From NCBI GenBank assembly GCA_016719945.1, contig JADJYE010000002.1, positions 372,001-436,000 on the forward strand: 64,000 nucleotides of DNA, in the 5' to 3' direction. The notes under the pieces are model-generated. The model worked only from the letters and a program-made list of their open reading frames with translations, was not told where the DNA came from and ran no database searches. The translations under genes and the position numbers were made by a program. This document shows, piece by piece, positions 23,911-33,787 of this stretch. Numbering within the stretch: the stretch's first letter is position 1; every line of letters starts with the position of its first letter. The DNA comes from Polyangiaceae bacterium (GTDB lineage: Bacteria; Myxococcota_A; Polyangia; Polyangiales; Polyangiaceae).

Positions 23911-25959
23911 CTACTTCTTGTCGGGCGGGGGAGAGAGCTCGGTGCGGGCCTTGGGCTCTCGGATCTCCTCGATCAGCCCGCCGTCGCCGAAGGTGAGCCA
24001 GCGCGCCGCGCCGACCGCCCGGCTCTTCCTCTTGTCGAACAGCACACCCGAGCAGTCGGCGGCCCACATCCGCAGCTTGCCTGAGTCTCGGATCGCGACC
24101 GTGCACGAGTCGAAATAGAAGGCGCTGTTCTGGCCCATCCAGCGGATCATCTCGGCCAAGGCGGGCCGCTCGTAGATCTTCCCGAACGCGTTCGTCTTGA
24201 TCGCCGACAGCTCCGCGAGGCCCGAGCCGTTCGCCGCGTTGATGAGTCGCTCGACGTTGAGGATCTTCCCGCTGGTCGTCAACAGGAACTCCTCGCTGGA
24301 GTTGGTGGAGGTGACGCCGACCGAGCGCGTGCAGCACGCCCCGACGCGCGCGGGGTCCGCGCCGTCGGCTGCGGCCACCGAGCGGGTGGAGCAGCCTCCC
24401 TTGCCACCTCGAACGGCGACCCCCTCTTCGTCCGGCGTGAGCGTCCACGACGGGCGCGAGCCCAACAGGGGGATCTTCTCGCAGGCCCGCTGCCACTGCG
24501 CCTCGGTGCACAAGGAGAGGCGGCGGCGCTCACAGCGTCGAAGCGCCGCCGCGAAGCTCGAGCCCTCGTCGCCGGCCTCGCGCGAGACCTCGAACGCCGG
24601 GACGAAGACGCTGGAGAGCGGCGCGAAGCCCTTGGGTATGGACGTGCTCGCCAGCGTGTCGAGCAGCTCGGGCGCGCTCGCGGCGCTGGCGGAGGGCGAG
24701 GCGGTCGGCGTCGGGTCGCTGCTCGAGAGCGCGAGCGACGGCGCGAGCGCGAGCGACGGGGCCGCTCCGACCGTCCGTGGCGGAGGCGCTGGCGCGAGAG
24801 GCGCAGAGCCCCACGTGGCGAGCACCCCTGCGACGCCGGCTGCCAGGGTGGCGCCGATGGCGAGCCCCCACGTCGCGCGCCGCGACGATCGAGGTGCGGC
24901 GGACTTCGGCTTGTCGATCTGGGTGATGCCCGCCGCCAGCTCCTCGGTCGGGGCGTGCGCGATCTCGGTGTCGTGGCTCACCACGCCTGGCGGACGTGAC
25001 CCGGTCGTGAGGCGGATGAACTCTGCGGTCGCGAGCGCGGGGTCCGCCGCGAGCTCGGCGCGAGGCTGAGCGAGGGTCGGGCGCGCTTCGGCGGGAGTGC
25101 CGCGCGCCGCCTCCGCGAACGCGGCGGCGAGCTCCGACGCCGACGCGTAGCGGCGCGACGGGTCCGAGCACAGCGCCCGCGCGAAGAAGTCGTCGAGCGC
25201 CGGGGCGAGGCTCGGAACGACGGCGGTCGGCTTGCTCATCGCGGCCTGGGTGATCGCGACCAACGTCGCGGCGAGCGTCTCGCCGGTAAAGGGGGGCTTG
25301 CCGACGAGCATCTCGTAGGCGACGACCGCGAGCGCCCAGACGTCGGCGCTCTTGTCCGGGGGGCCCGCCCTCATCAGCTGCTCGGGGCTCATGTAGTGGG
25401 GCGTCCCGATCAGCACGCCGCTGCCGGTCCCCGCGCCGGTCGGCTCGGAGACCGTCTGGCTCTTGGCGATGCCGAAGTCGAGGATCTTCGTGACCGAGCG
25501 CTCGTCGCTCGTGCGAGCCAAGAAGACGTTGGGTGGCTTGATGTCGCGGTGGACGATGCCGAGCGCGTGGGCGTGCTCGAGGCCGGCGGCGATGTCGCGC
25601 ACGATCTGGACGGCCTCCTCGAGCGGGACGCGCTGATCGGACTGGAGCCGCTCCGAGAGGCTCTTGCCGCGTAGCAGCTCCATGACGATGTAGGGGGCAC
25701 CGTCCGCGCTGACCCCGTGGTCGAGGACGCGCACGGTGTGCGGGTTGTCGAGCTTGGCCGCGAGCTGCGCCTCGCGCCGAAAGCGCGCGAGCACCAGCCT
25801 GGTGTCGGCGCTCAGCAGCTCGGGCGCGATGAACTTCACCGCGACGTCGAGGTCGAGCTCCTCGTGGCGCGCAGCCCACACGCTGCCCATGCCTCCTCGG
25901 CCGAGCAGGTGGACGAGCCGGACCTTGTCGTTGACGAGCTGGCCCGGCGTGGGGCTCAC
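23911..25959 (-). CDS. Receptor-type Ser/Thr protein kinase with FGE-like outer segment
   Basis: This is a 682-residue PknB-type kinase. The cytoplasmic catalytic domain covers about residues 12-290, with the glycine loop GRGGMGSVW, catalytic Lys42, HRDIKPPN (137-144), DFG (161-163) and APE-equivalent SPEQL, so it should be active. After a linker a transmembrane helix follows (about 360-382). The outer part contains a short stretch typical of formylglycine-generating-enzyme-like domains (RRLSLCTEAQWQRACE), then an unrecognised C-terminal region. It probably senses an envelope signal. The GTG start overlaps the stop of the AI-2E-type permease gene, and an HIT hydrolase precedes that, so all three form one operon. 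Confidence 0.9.
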   Translation of the reverse strand: MSPTPGQLVNDKVRLVHLLGRGGMGSVWAARHEELDLDVAVKFIAPELLSADTRLVLARFRREAQLAAKLDNPHTVRVLDHGVSADGAPYIVMELLRGKSLSERLQSDQRVPLEEAVQIVRDIAAGLEHAHALGIVHRDIKPPNVFLARTSDERSVTKILDFGIAKSQTVSEPTGAGTGSGVLIGTPHYMSPEQLMRAGPPDKSADVWALAVVAYEMLVGKPPFTGETLAATLVAITQAAMSKPTAVVPSLAPALDDFFARALCSDPSRRYASASELAAAFAEAARGTPAEARPTLAQPRAELAADPALATAEFIRLTTGSRPPGVVSHDTEIAHAPTEELAAGITQIDKPKSAAPRSSRRATWGLAIGATLAAGVAGVLATWGSAPLAPAPPPRTVGAAPSLALAPSLALSSSDPTPTASPSASAASAPELLDTLASTSIPKGFAPLSSVFVPAFEVSREAGDEGSSFAAALRRCERRRLSLCTEAQWQRACEKIPLLGSRPSWTLTPDEEGVAVRGGKGGCSTRSVAAADGADPARVGACCTRSVGVTSTNSSEEFLLTTSGKILNVERLINAANGSGLAELSAIKTNAFGKIYERPALAEMIRWMGQNSAFYFDSCTVAIRDSGKLRMWAADCSGVLFDKRKSRAVGAARWLTFGDGGLIEEIREPKARTELSPPPDKK

Positions 25960-27355
25960 GACCGGTTCACGCCAGGTGGGATCTCCCCTGGCGGTGGGCG
26001 GTCTGTGGGCGGGGCCATGAGCTCGGGGTGCCCCGTGGCCGTCGGATCGCGCAGCCCCATGGTGGTCTCACGGAAGTGCAGGAAGATCGTCTGCACGATC
26101 GACAGGCAGGGCACGGCGAACAGCGCGCCCTTGATCTGGAAGAAGTGCTCGCCGACGAGCAGCGAAAACACGACCAGCACGGGGTGAATCTTGGCGGCGT
26201 CGCCGATGATCTTGGGGTTGAGGAAGTTCGCCTCGATCTGGTGGATGCCGACCACCCAGACGAGCACGCCCACCGCCGTCCCGACGCCCTGCGTGAGGCC
26301 GATCGCGACGGCCGGGATCGTCGAGATGATCGAGCCGAAGATCGGGATCAACGAGCCGACCGCCGCGAGCAGCGACATGAGAGGCCAGTACTTGAGGTCG
26401 AACAGCCAGAAGCCGATGGCTGACAGCACGCCGTTCACGAGACAGATCAGGAGCTGCCCGCGCACGACGCCCGCCAGCCCGCGATCGAGCCGGCGCAGCA
26501 GGCGATCGAAGGCGGGCTGCGAGTCGGGCTGCAACAGCTCGCGGAAGAACCCGATGATCCTCTCGTGCGTGAGCATCATGTACGCCCCGAGCATGAGCGT
26601 CATGAACAGGGTGAAGATCCCGCGAGCGACCGCGCTGATGATCTGCTGACCGAACTTCAGCACCTCGACGGTGTTCTCGGCGAAGTACTTCGAGCCGCGA
26701 TCGGCGAGCTTCTTGAAGAGGCCCTTGTCGTCGTCCTTGTCGGACTCGATCTTCTCGAAGCGCCACGTGTCGTCGCCGACCTTGCGCAGCTCGACGCGTT
26801 CGTTGAGTCGGACGTCGTACGAGCCGTCGCCGCGGGGCTCGACCACGATCGCCGCGTCGGACGTCGGCGCGGGGGGCCCTGGGGCTCGTTGCTGGCGGCC
26901 CCGCTGGTGGGTGACCTGCCGTTGGGCGGCCCGCCGTCGGGTGACAGCGCGGGCTCGGGGTCGGACGGAGCTCCCTTCCAGGCGCGGACCTTCTCCTCGA
27001 CGTAGGGGACCCACTTCGTCTCGGCGTCCTCGATGAACTTGGGGAGCTCGGCCTTGAGGGCCCGGCCCTCGTTGAACAGGCTGGGGACGATCACCGCGAT
27101 GAAGCCGCCGATGACCCCCAGCACGACCGCGTAGACCAGCAGGATCGCCGCGAACCTCGGGACCCGCATGCGCTCGATGCGCAGCACCAAGGGCAGCAGG
27201 ATGTACGCGACCAGCAGCGCGAGCACGAACGGGAGCAGGACATCGTTCGCGACGAGGAGCGTGACGACGGCGAGGACCGCGCTCAGCGTCAGGAAGAGCT
27301 TGCGGCTGCGCTTCTTGTCGTGCGGCCCATGGGGGAAGGCTCGGACCTCACTCAT
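25956..27355 (-). CDS. AI-2E-type permease (PerM family), interrupted by a one-base frameshift
   Basis: The N-terminal frame from ATG 27355 has two transmembrane segments (LTLSAVLAVVTLL, LLPFVLALLVAYILLPLVLRI) and a third near residue 70-90. It loses frame at a G6 run (26871-26876). The other frame continues with a soluble insert and then the family's C-terminal membrane domain (GIFTLFMTLMLGAYMML, GQLLICLVNGVLSAIGFWLF, LLAAVGSLIPIFGSIISTIPA, NPKIIGDAAKIHPVLVVFSLLVGE). One inserted base in the homopolymer joins them into about 466 residues. The family exports small molecules or acts as an antiporter; the substrate here is unknown. Its start overlaps the HIT gene by 8 bases and its stop overlaps the kinase start. 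Confidence 0.85.
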
Positions 27356-27854
27356 CGGGATTCAGGTCGGCGAAGAACGTCGCCAGGTGCCGTCGCGTCT
27401 CGGTCAAGGCTTGGGGGATCACGCGGGTCTCGGCGACGACAGGCATGAAGTTGGTGTCCCCGGACCAGCGCGGGACCACGTGCACGTGGAGGTGCTCGGC
27501 GATCCCCGCGCCCGCCGCGGCCCCGAGGTTGATGCCCACGTTCACCCCTTCGCAGCGCACCGCGCGCTTGAGGCGAACGACGACCTCGCGCAGCAGCCTG
27601 AAGAGCGCGTCGTGGGCGGCAGGCTCGAGCTGCTCGAGGTCGGAAATGTGCGCGCGCGGGATGACGAGCAGGTGGCCCGCCGCGAAGGGGTAGCGGTTCA
27701 ACATGACGACCCCGGCGGGCCCGGACCACACGACGAGGCGCTCCTCGAGGCTCGCGTCAGGGACGGCGTCTTCGAGGCAGAAGACGCACGAGTCCTTCTG
27801 CTTCTTGGACAGCACGTACTCCATACGCCAGGGCGCCCACAGCGGCTGGCTCAT
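27348..27854 (-). CDS. HIT-family nucleotide hydrolase/phosphorylase
   Basis: This is a 168-residue histidine-triad protein. The HIT motif EHLHVHVVPRW near residue 120 contains the catalytic central His; the N-terminal LWAPWRMEYV and CVFC (a possible zinc-binding pair) are typical of the Ap4A-phosphorylase-like branch. It probably cleaves dinucleoside polyphosphates or adenylylated substrates in the cytoplasm. It is the first gene of an operon with the permease and receptor kinase. A second HIT protein lies at 63017-63460. Confidence 0.9.
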   Translation of the reverse strand: MSQPLWAPWRMEYVLSKKQKDSCVFCLEDAVPDASLEERLVVWSGPAGVVMLNRYPFAAGHLLVIPRAHISDLEQLEPAAHDALFRLLREVVVRLKRAVRCEGVNVGINLGAAAGAGIAEHLHVHVVPRWSGDTNFMPVVAETRVIPQALTETRRHLATFFADLNPDE

Positions 27855-28120
27855 CGGTGCCCGAACGTAGCACGACGGAACCCGTCGGCGTCACGGCTCC
27901 TCGCGTGAGCGAGCGGGGAATCGGCGAGCGGAAAGGCCCCGCAAGACGCGCTCCGGGGGCAGAACTCGAGGTGGCGCTCGTAGGATGTCGCCGGGGCCGA
28001 TCTGGACTATGTCGGTCTTTGGCGTGGGGATGCTCCCGCGCCGCGCGCCCGTTCGCCGGGCGTGGTGGCGGCAGTCGCCCGTCGGGGCGGCGAGCCGACG
28101 AAACCGTTGGAGGTCTCACC

Positions 28121-28939
28121 ATGCGCTCGTTCTCAACCCCTCTCTTCATCTTGGCCGTGGCCATCTCCCTGCCCCTCGTCGCGTGCGACCAGCTCGGCAT
28201 CGGCGCTAAGAAGGAGGACAAGAAGGAGAAGAGCAAGAAGGACTCGGACGACGAGGACGAGGACGAGGAGAAGGCGGAGACCACCGCGACGGCGACCGCC
28301 ACGGCGACCGCCACGGCGGTCGCGACCGCGACCGCGACCGCGACCGCCGAGCCCACCGCGACGGCTACGGAGACCGCCGTCGCCAGCGCGAGCGCGCCCG
28401 AGACGGCGACCGCCTCCGCCTCGGCGTCCGGTACCGCTGCCGCGCTCGCCGGCCACTCGCCCGTCCCCACGACGCAGGAGTGGGAGGCCGTGAAGGAGGT
28501 CGCTGTCCTCAACGCCAAGAAGCTCGGCTGCGAAGGGAAGGCGCTGCGCGAGTGGGTCCGCGTGAGCTGCAAGGACAAGAACGACACCGGCGGGACCCCC
28601 AACGGGGTCTCGATCGACAAGGGCAACGAGAAGAACGACACCTTCACGTTCGCGCAAGGCGACGTGACCTCCGTCGTGTTCCCGTTCGAAGACGGGCGCG
28701 AGCTCGAGGCCACGTTCATGTGGTCCGACAAGAAGGTGAAGTTCAAGTCCTTGTGGCCCAAGGGCGCGCCGAAGCCCCCGTCGTACGGTGAGTTCGACGC
28801 GCCGCCCCCGGCGCCGGTCGCGGCGGTGACGCCGAAGAAGCCCGAGCCGGCAAAGACGGTCGCGAAGCCCATCGAGCGCCCCATCTCGAAGCCTGGGCCG
28901 ATCCTCAAGCCCGTCATCAAAGCGCCGACCAGGAAGTGA
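28121..28939 (+). CDS. Lipoprotein with Lys/Asp-rich and Thr-Ala-repeat linker
   Basis: This is a 272-residue lipoprotein. The signal ends in the lipobox PLVAC (Cys22). Next come a highly charged stretch (KKEDKKEKSKKD, then an Asp/Glu run), a Thr-Ala dipeptide repeat of about 30 residues and an Ala/Ser linker. A domain of about 100 residues (WEAVKEVAVLNAKKLGCEGKAL, VRVSCKD, FTFAQGDVTSVVFPF) has two cysteines. The Pro/Lys-rich tail could contact peptidoglycan. No known family. ATG 28121 has GGAGG 8 bases upstream. The long in-frame extension from 27857 is rejected because it overlaps the promoter region and lacks signal-peptide features. Confidence 0.8.
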   Translation: MRSFSTPLFILAVAISLPLVACDQLGIGAKKEDKKEKSKKDSDDEDEDEEKAETTATATATATATAVATATATATAEPTATATETAVASASAPETATASASASGTAAALAGHSPVPTTQEWEAVKEVAVLNAKKLGCEGKALREWVRVSCKDKNDTGGTPNGVSIDKGNEKNDTFTFAQGDVTSVVFPFEDGRELEATFMWSDKKVKFKSLWPKGAPKPPSYGEFDAPPPAPVAAVTPKKPEPAKTVAKPIERPISKPGPILKPVIKAPTRK

Positions 28940-28961
28940 GCACGGGCTCGCGCGCGGGCCG

Positions 28962-29888
28962 TCAGCCGTCCCGCGCGCAGCGGAAGCCAACCGCCTCGGT
29001 CGCGTCGCCCCGCGCGAGGCGGGCACGGCTCGTCACCTCGAGCGTGCGCGCCTCGTTCGAGCGGTAGCCTCCCCCGCGGATCACGAACGCGTCGTCGTGG
29101 TCGCAGCTCTTCGCGCGGTACGCGCAGTGCGGGCTCTTCGTCCACTCCCAGACGTTGCCCGCCATGTCGAACAGGCCCTCGCTCGTCGCCCCCTTGGGGA
29201 AGCTCGCCACCGGCGCGGTGAGCGGGAAGCCGTCGTCGGCGTCGTGCATCGGCGACAGCTGCTCGCCGCGTTCGCCGAAGAGCTTCGCGCACTCGGCCCC
29301 GCAAGCGTTCGAACGGGTCGCGTCCGGCGCGGAGTCACCCCACGGGAACAGCTCCTTCGCGCGCGCCCTCTCGGTACGCGCTGCGTGCTCCCACTCGTGC
29401 TCGGTCGGCAGGCGCTTGCCTGCCCAGGCGCAGAAGGCCGCGGCTTGATCGTACGTCACGCAGTTGATCGGGTGATCGTCGCGCCGCTCACCGCTGGTCA
29501 GGTTGCAGTCGGCGCCGCTCGCGGGGGCGGTGCAGCCGCCCTCTTCCATGCACACCCGGTACGCCCGCACGATGACCTCGGTGCGGTCCAGGGAGAACGC
29601 GTCGAGCTGGACCTCGTGGGACGGCGACTCGTCCACCCAGACGTCGTTCCCGACGGTCGCCGTGGCCGCCGCAAAGTGCTTCATCGGCGTGTTCTTCGCC
29701 TGTTGAACCAACACTTGGCGGAAGCCGAGGTAGCCGCCGACCGCAGCCAAGCCCAAGAGGCCGAAGGCGAGCAGCACGCGCAAGAGCACGCGGCGCGCCG
29801 ACGGGCGCGGCCGGACCGAGCTCGTGGCGATCGAGTCTGGCGACGGGCCCTCCGTCGTGGGTCGCGCGGACGTGACCTCGTCGCTCAC
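28962..29888 (-). CDS. Membrane-anchored formylglycine-generating-enzyme-like (SUMF1) protein
   Basis: This is a 308-residue protein with one N-terminal transmembrane helix (VLLRVLLAFGLLGLAAVGGYLGF, about residues 33-56) and an outer FGE-sulfatase domain. Motifs are: SPSHEVQLDAFSLDRTEVI, HPINCVTYDQAAAFCAWAGKRLPTEHEWEHAAR, FPWGD, GLFDMAGNVWEWT and VIRGGGY. The canonical active-site cysteine pair of true formylglycine enzymes is not clearly present, so it may bind rather than modify protein, as in many bacterial SUMF1-like domains. It is convergent with the lipoprotein before it and divergent from the giant kinase at 29968, which suggests linked envelope signalling. Confidence 0.88.
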   Translation of the reverse strand: MSDEVTSARPTTEGPSPDSIATSSVRPRPSARRVLLRVLLAFGLLGLAAVGGYLGFRQVLVQQAKNTPMKHFAAATATVGNDVWVDESPSHEVQLDAFSLDRTEVIVRAYRVCMEEGGCTAPASGADCNLTSGERRDDHPINCVTYDQAAAFCAWAGKRLPTEHEWEHAARTERARAKELFPWGDSAPDATRSNACGAECAKLFGERGEQLSPMHDADDGFPLTAPVASFPKGATSEGLFDMAGNVWEWTKSPHCAYRAKSCDHDDAFVIRGGGYRSNEARTLEVTSRARLARGDATEAVGFRCARDG

Positions 29889-29967
29889 CCCGGCCGTATA
29901 GCGCGAAGCCCCACCAGGCGCATGCGTCGCTCGCCGAGGGCTCTGCAGCGGCTATCCTCTCGCGTCA

Positions 29968-32900
29968 GTGGTGGACGCAGGGTACCTCGTCGGGGGCCGA
30001 TACCGCCTGGAGCGCCTGCTCGGCCGCGGCGCCTCTGCGGACGTCTGGCGGGCGGCGGACACCACGTCGGGCCGCGCTGTCGCGTTGAAGCTGCTGCGCG
30101 CCAGCTGGGACCCGGCCCCGCGGCTGAGGCTGGAGCGTGAAGCGAGGCTGACCCGAGGCATCCAACATCCTGCGCTCGTGACGATCGAGGAGATCGTCGA
30201 GGAGCCGAGCGGACAGCTCGCCCTCGTCATGGAGCTGATCGAGGGTGAGGGGCTGGACAAGGTGCTGGCCCGCGAGGGGCGCCTCGACGCGGCAGCTGCC
30301 GCGAGGATCCTCGCGCCGGTCGCCTCGGCGCTCGCGACCGCCCACGCGCTCGGCGTCATCCACCGCGACGTGAAGCCAGCGAACATCTTGGTCCGCGATG
30401 GGGCCGGGGTGCTCGTCGATCTCGGGATCGCGAAGCACATCGACCCCCTCCACGGCGATCGCCTGACGAAGACCGGGAGCGCGCTGGGCACGCCCGCCTA
30501 CATGGCGCCGGAGCAGCTGCTCGCGGATCCCGACATCGACCACCGCGTCGACGTCTGGGCGGTCGGCCTCGTCCTCTACGAGTGCCTCACGGGTGCTCGC
30601 GCGGCGCGCGGGGACAGCATCGCCGAGGTCGTGCGCCGGGTGCTGTTCGAGCCCATCGAGCCTGTTTCCCAGTCGCGCCCCGACGTCGAGCCGGCGCTCG
30701 TCTCGCTGGTATCGAGCCTGCTCCAGCGCGACGTGCGCCGCCGTGCCGGCGATCTTCGGGCTGTCGTCGAGCTGCTGGGCAAGGTCGGCGGGCTCGAGCT
30801 CGCCCCGGCGCCCGAGCCCCGGCGGGTCGCGCAGGCAGCGTCCCGGGGCGCAGCTACCCTGGGCTTGGAGACCCAGTCCGACGAGGCCGTCGACGTCGAA
30901 GCGGCGCCCGTCTCGGCCGCCGCCCCCTCGGGACCGATCTCCCGGCTCTCGTCGACCGAGTCGCGCGTCGCGGTCGCGGTCACGCTCGCGATCGACTCTC
31001 GCTCCCTGCAGGAGGGCGCGCTCGCGTGGATGCTCTCGTCATGTCGGCGCTTCGGGGTGCCGCAGGCGCTCGGCGACGACGTCATGGGCGTCATCGTCAC
31101 GCGCGGCTCGACCCTCGCGGAGCTCGGGCGGCTCGCGGTCCGCTGCGCCGAGGAGCTGGTCGAGGCCGGCTGGGCCCGCGCGGCCGACGTGGGCGTCGTG
31201 CGCGTCGTGCGCGACGGGGAAGACACCATCTCGGCCTGGCTCAGCGACAGCCGCGCGGAGCTCGCCCGCCCTGACTCGGTGCGCGGCAGGGTGCGGATCG
31301 ATCCCGAGATCGCTCGGGTGCTGGCGGCGGCGAGGCGGGCGCGCGCCTCCGGGGCCGCGCGGCCGAGCCAGGAGGAGGTCTTCGTCGGACGGGAGCACGA
31401 GCTCGCGCAGCTGCTGTCCATCGCGGACGAGTGCGTCGAGGAGTCCGTCGCGCGAGCGGCGCTGGTGCTGGGCGAGCCGGGCGTGGGCAAGTCGGCGCTG
31501 AGGGCGGAGCTCGGCAGGCGCCTGCTGTCGAGGTCCTTGAGGACCCACGCGGCGGGCGCCGAGATGTTCGAGTCGGAGACCGCGTTCGCCTTCGCCGGAC
31601 GGATCGCGCGCGCGCTCACCGGCCTCGACGACCGGGCCGCGGGGGCGCTCGACGACGGCCGACTCGCGGCGTTCGTCGCCGAGCTCCGGCTGCCACCGGG
31701 GATCGCCTCGGACTGGAGCGCGTTCGTCCGCGCGCCCGAGCGGTGGATCGTCCCCGGCGTGCCCCTGCATTCGCAGGGCGACTCCATGCGACGAGCGTTC
31801 GAGCACGTGCTGCGGGCGATGACGCGCGATCGACCCGCCGTGCTCCTCTTGGATGACCTGCACTGGGCCGACGGAACCAGCCTCGAGCTGCTCGAGCGAG
31901 TGACGAAGAGCCTCGCTGAGTCTCCCTTCTATCTCGCGATGTTCGCCCGCCCGGAGCTGGACACGGCGCGGGCGGGGTGGATGCCGGCGGCGATGAGGCG
32001 CCCGCTCGGTGGGCTGTCTCGCAGATCGGCCGAGCGCCTCGCCACCGAGCTGCTCGGCACGGGCAGCGGCGCAGCGGAGATCGCGGCGCGCGCGGGGCAG
32101 AACCCGCTGTTCATCGCCCAGCTCTCGCGGGCGCACGCGGAGGGGATCGGCGACGGCCTCCCCGACACCGTGCTCGCTGTCGTGCAAGCGCGTCTCGAGG
32201 GAACGACCCCGCTCGCGCGCCGCGCCCTGCGAGCCGCGAGCGTGCTCGGGGCGACGTTCGACGAGGGCGGGGTACGCGCCGTGCTCGGTGAAGGCGCGAG
32301 TCCCACGGCTCAGCTTCGAGAGCTCGAGGCGGCGGACTTCATCGAGCCGATCGAGGGTCGAGCTGGCGCGAGCGCGTACCGCTTTCGCCACGCGCTCATC
32401 GCTGAGGGGGCCTACTCCTCCCTCTCTCCCGACGATCTGGCGCGGGCTCACCGAAAGGCCGCCGTCCACCTCGCGGCGCAGCGCGACGCCGACCCTGGCG
32501 TGCTCGCCCGCCACGCCGAGCTCGGCGGCCTCGTGGACGAGGGCGTCGCGTACCGCCTCGACGCGGCCGAGCGCTCGCTCGCCGCGGACGACGCGGCAGG
32601 CGCGGTCGCGCACGCAGAGCGAGGGCTCGCGAGCGCTCGGTCAGACGCGGCGAGGGGAGCGCTCGCGAGCGTGTGCGCTCAGGGGCTGCGGCTGCGCGGC
32701 CGGCCGCGCGAGGCGCTCGAGCTCGCGCGCCGCGCGCTGGCCTGGCTCGAGCCCTCCGTGCGCTGGCTCTGCGCGGTGGAAGAGCTCGGAGTCGCCGCCA
32801 TGTTCGCCAACGAGCACGCCGTCTACGACGAGAGCCGCGCGCTGCTCCTGATGGCGAATCCGGCGACCGACGCGGAGCGCGCCGCGCACGCGTCGGCCTG

Positions 32901-33780
32901 CGCGGCCCTCGCGAGCAGCTACATCCAGATCGGGATGGTGAGCCCGTCGGACGAGCTGGCCGCGCTCGCGGAGCGCTCCATGTCGTGGGTCGCCCACGAG
33001 CTCCCGGCGGTCGCCGGGCGGCTCGCCCAGCGTCGCGCCTTCGCCGCCCACCTGCGGGGCGACCTGGAGGAGAGTCTGCGGGAGCACGTCGCGTGTGTCG
33101 GCCTCTCCGAGCGCGCGCCGTTCTCGAGGCGCCACTGCCAGGACACGATCAACCTCGGGTTCTGCTGCGCCGAGCTCGGGCTCGCCGAGGAGGCGGAGCG
33201 TCACCTGCGCGCTGCGCTCGAGGTCGCGACCGCGCTCGGTCTCCAGCTGTTGATCGGGTCGGCGCTCCACAACCTCGGCCTCGCGGTCGCCCGTGCCGGC
33301 AGGACGGCGGAGGGCCTCGGCATCCTCGACCAGTACCTCGCGAGCCCGAGCCTCGGCACCTACTACGAGCTGTGGGCGCGCACCTACAAGGCCGAGGTCC
33401 TGTGGTCGCTCGGGTCGTTCGTCGAGGGGCGCGAAGAGGCCAAGCGGGCGCTCTCGAACGCCGATCCCGACGCGCGTGGCCTCGGACAGGCTCGGGCCAT
33501 TGCTGCGCTGTGCGCGCTCGCGCTCGGCGAGCGAGCGGACGGCTTGGCGGACGCCGGCCTCGCCGCGCGCGAGCTCGAGGAGAGCGGCGCGGTCATCGAC
33601 GGCGAGGCGACCATTCGCCTCGCGTGGGCGCGCGCGCTCGAGGCCTCGGCCGACCCGCGAGCGCTCGAGGTGCGGGCCTTGGCCCAGCGGCGCCTGCAGG
33701 AGCGCGCCGCGCGGATCCGAGACGAGGCCACGCGCTGCGCGTTCCTCGCGCTGCCGGTTCACCGCGCCACTTTGGGCTGA
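29968..33780 (+). CDS. Giant Ser/Thr kinase-AAA ATPase-TPR regulator
   Basis: This is a 1,270-residue multidomain protein. An N-terminal PknB-like kinase domain (about 10-270) has the loop GRGASADVW, Lys41 and HRDVKPAN (132-139), but DLG (151-153) in place of DFG. A middle region (about 320-470) resembles a degenerate class III cyclase fold. A STAND/AAA-type ATPase follows, with Walker A GEPGVGKSAL near 501 and Walker B VLLLDDLHWAD near 625; the C-terminal half is TPR-like. This layout is typical of myxobacterial PknK-like regulators that couple ligand or partner sensing to phosphorylation. The kinase glycine loop is non-canonical, so activity is uncertain. The start is GTG; GTG 29971 directly follows. 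Confidence 0.88.
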   Translation: MVDAGYLVGGRYRLERLLGRGASADVWRAADTTSGRAVALKLLRASWDPAPRLRLEREARLTRGIQHPALVTIEEIVEEPSGQLALVMELIEGEGLDKVLAREGRLDAAAAARILAPVASALATAHALGVIHRDVKPANILVRDGAGVLVDLGIAKHIDPLHGDRLTKTGSALGTPAYMAPEQLLADPDIDHRVDVWAVGLVLYECLTGARAARGDSIAEVVRRVLFEPIEPVSQSRPDVEPALVSLVSSLLQRDVRRRAGDLRAVVELLGKVGGLELAPAPEPRRVAQAASRGAATLGLETQSDEAVDVEAAPVSAAAPSGPISRLSSTESRVAVAVTLAIDSRSLQEGALAWMLSSCRRFGVPQALGDDVMGVIVTRGSTLAELGRLAVRCAEELVEAGWARAADVGVVRVVRDGEDTISAWLSDSRAELARPDSVRGRVRIDPEIARVLAAARRARASGAARPSQEEVFVGREHELAQLLSIADECVEESVARAALVLGEPGVGKSALRAELGRRLLSRSLRTHAAGAEMFESETAFAFAGRIARALTGLDDRAAGALDDGRLAAFVAELRLPPGIASDWSAFVRAPERWIVPGVPLHSQGDSMRRAFEHVLRAMTRDRPAVLLLDDLHWADGTSLELLERVTKSLAESPFYLAMFARPELDTARAGWMPAAMRRPLGGLSRRSAERLATELLGTGSGAAEIAARAGQNPLFIAQLSRAHAEGIGDGLPDTVLAVVQARLEGTTPLARRALRAASVLGATFDEGGVRAVLGEGASPTAQLRELEAADFIEPIEGRAGASAYRFRHALIAEGAYSSLSPDDLARAHRKAAVHLAAQRDADPGVLARHAELGGLVDEGVAYRLDAAERSLAADDAAGAVAHAERGLASARSDAARGALASVCAQGLRLRGRPREALELARRALAWLEPSVRWLCAVEELGVAAMFANEHAVYDESRALLLMANPATDAERAAHASACAALASSYIQIGMVSPSDELAALAERSMSWVAHELPAVAGRLAQRRAFAAHLRGDLEESLREHVACVGLSERAPFSRRHCQDTINLGFCCAELGLAEEAERHLRAALEVATALGLQLLIGSALHNLGLAVARAGRTAEGLGILDQYLASPSLGTYYELWARTYKAEVLWSLGSFVEGREEAKRALSNADPDARGLGQARAIAALCALALGERADGLADAGLAARELEESGAVIDGEATIRLAWARALEASADPRALEVRALAQRRLQERAARIRDEATRCAFLALPVHRATLG

Positions 33781-33787
33781 GGGGGTG

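Noticed and set aside
26871..26876. Programmed frameshift in the AI-2E permease
   Set aside because: There is no typical slippery heptamer with downstream structure. Four other genes show the same one-base deficit, which favours a sequencing cause.
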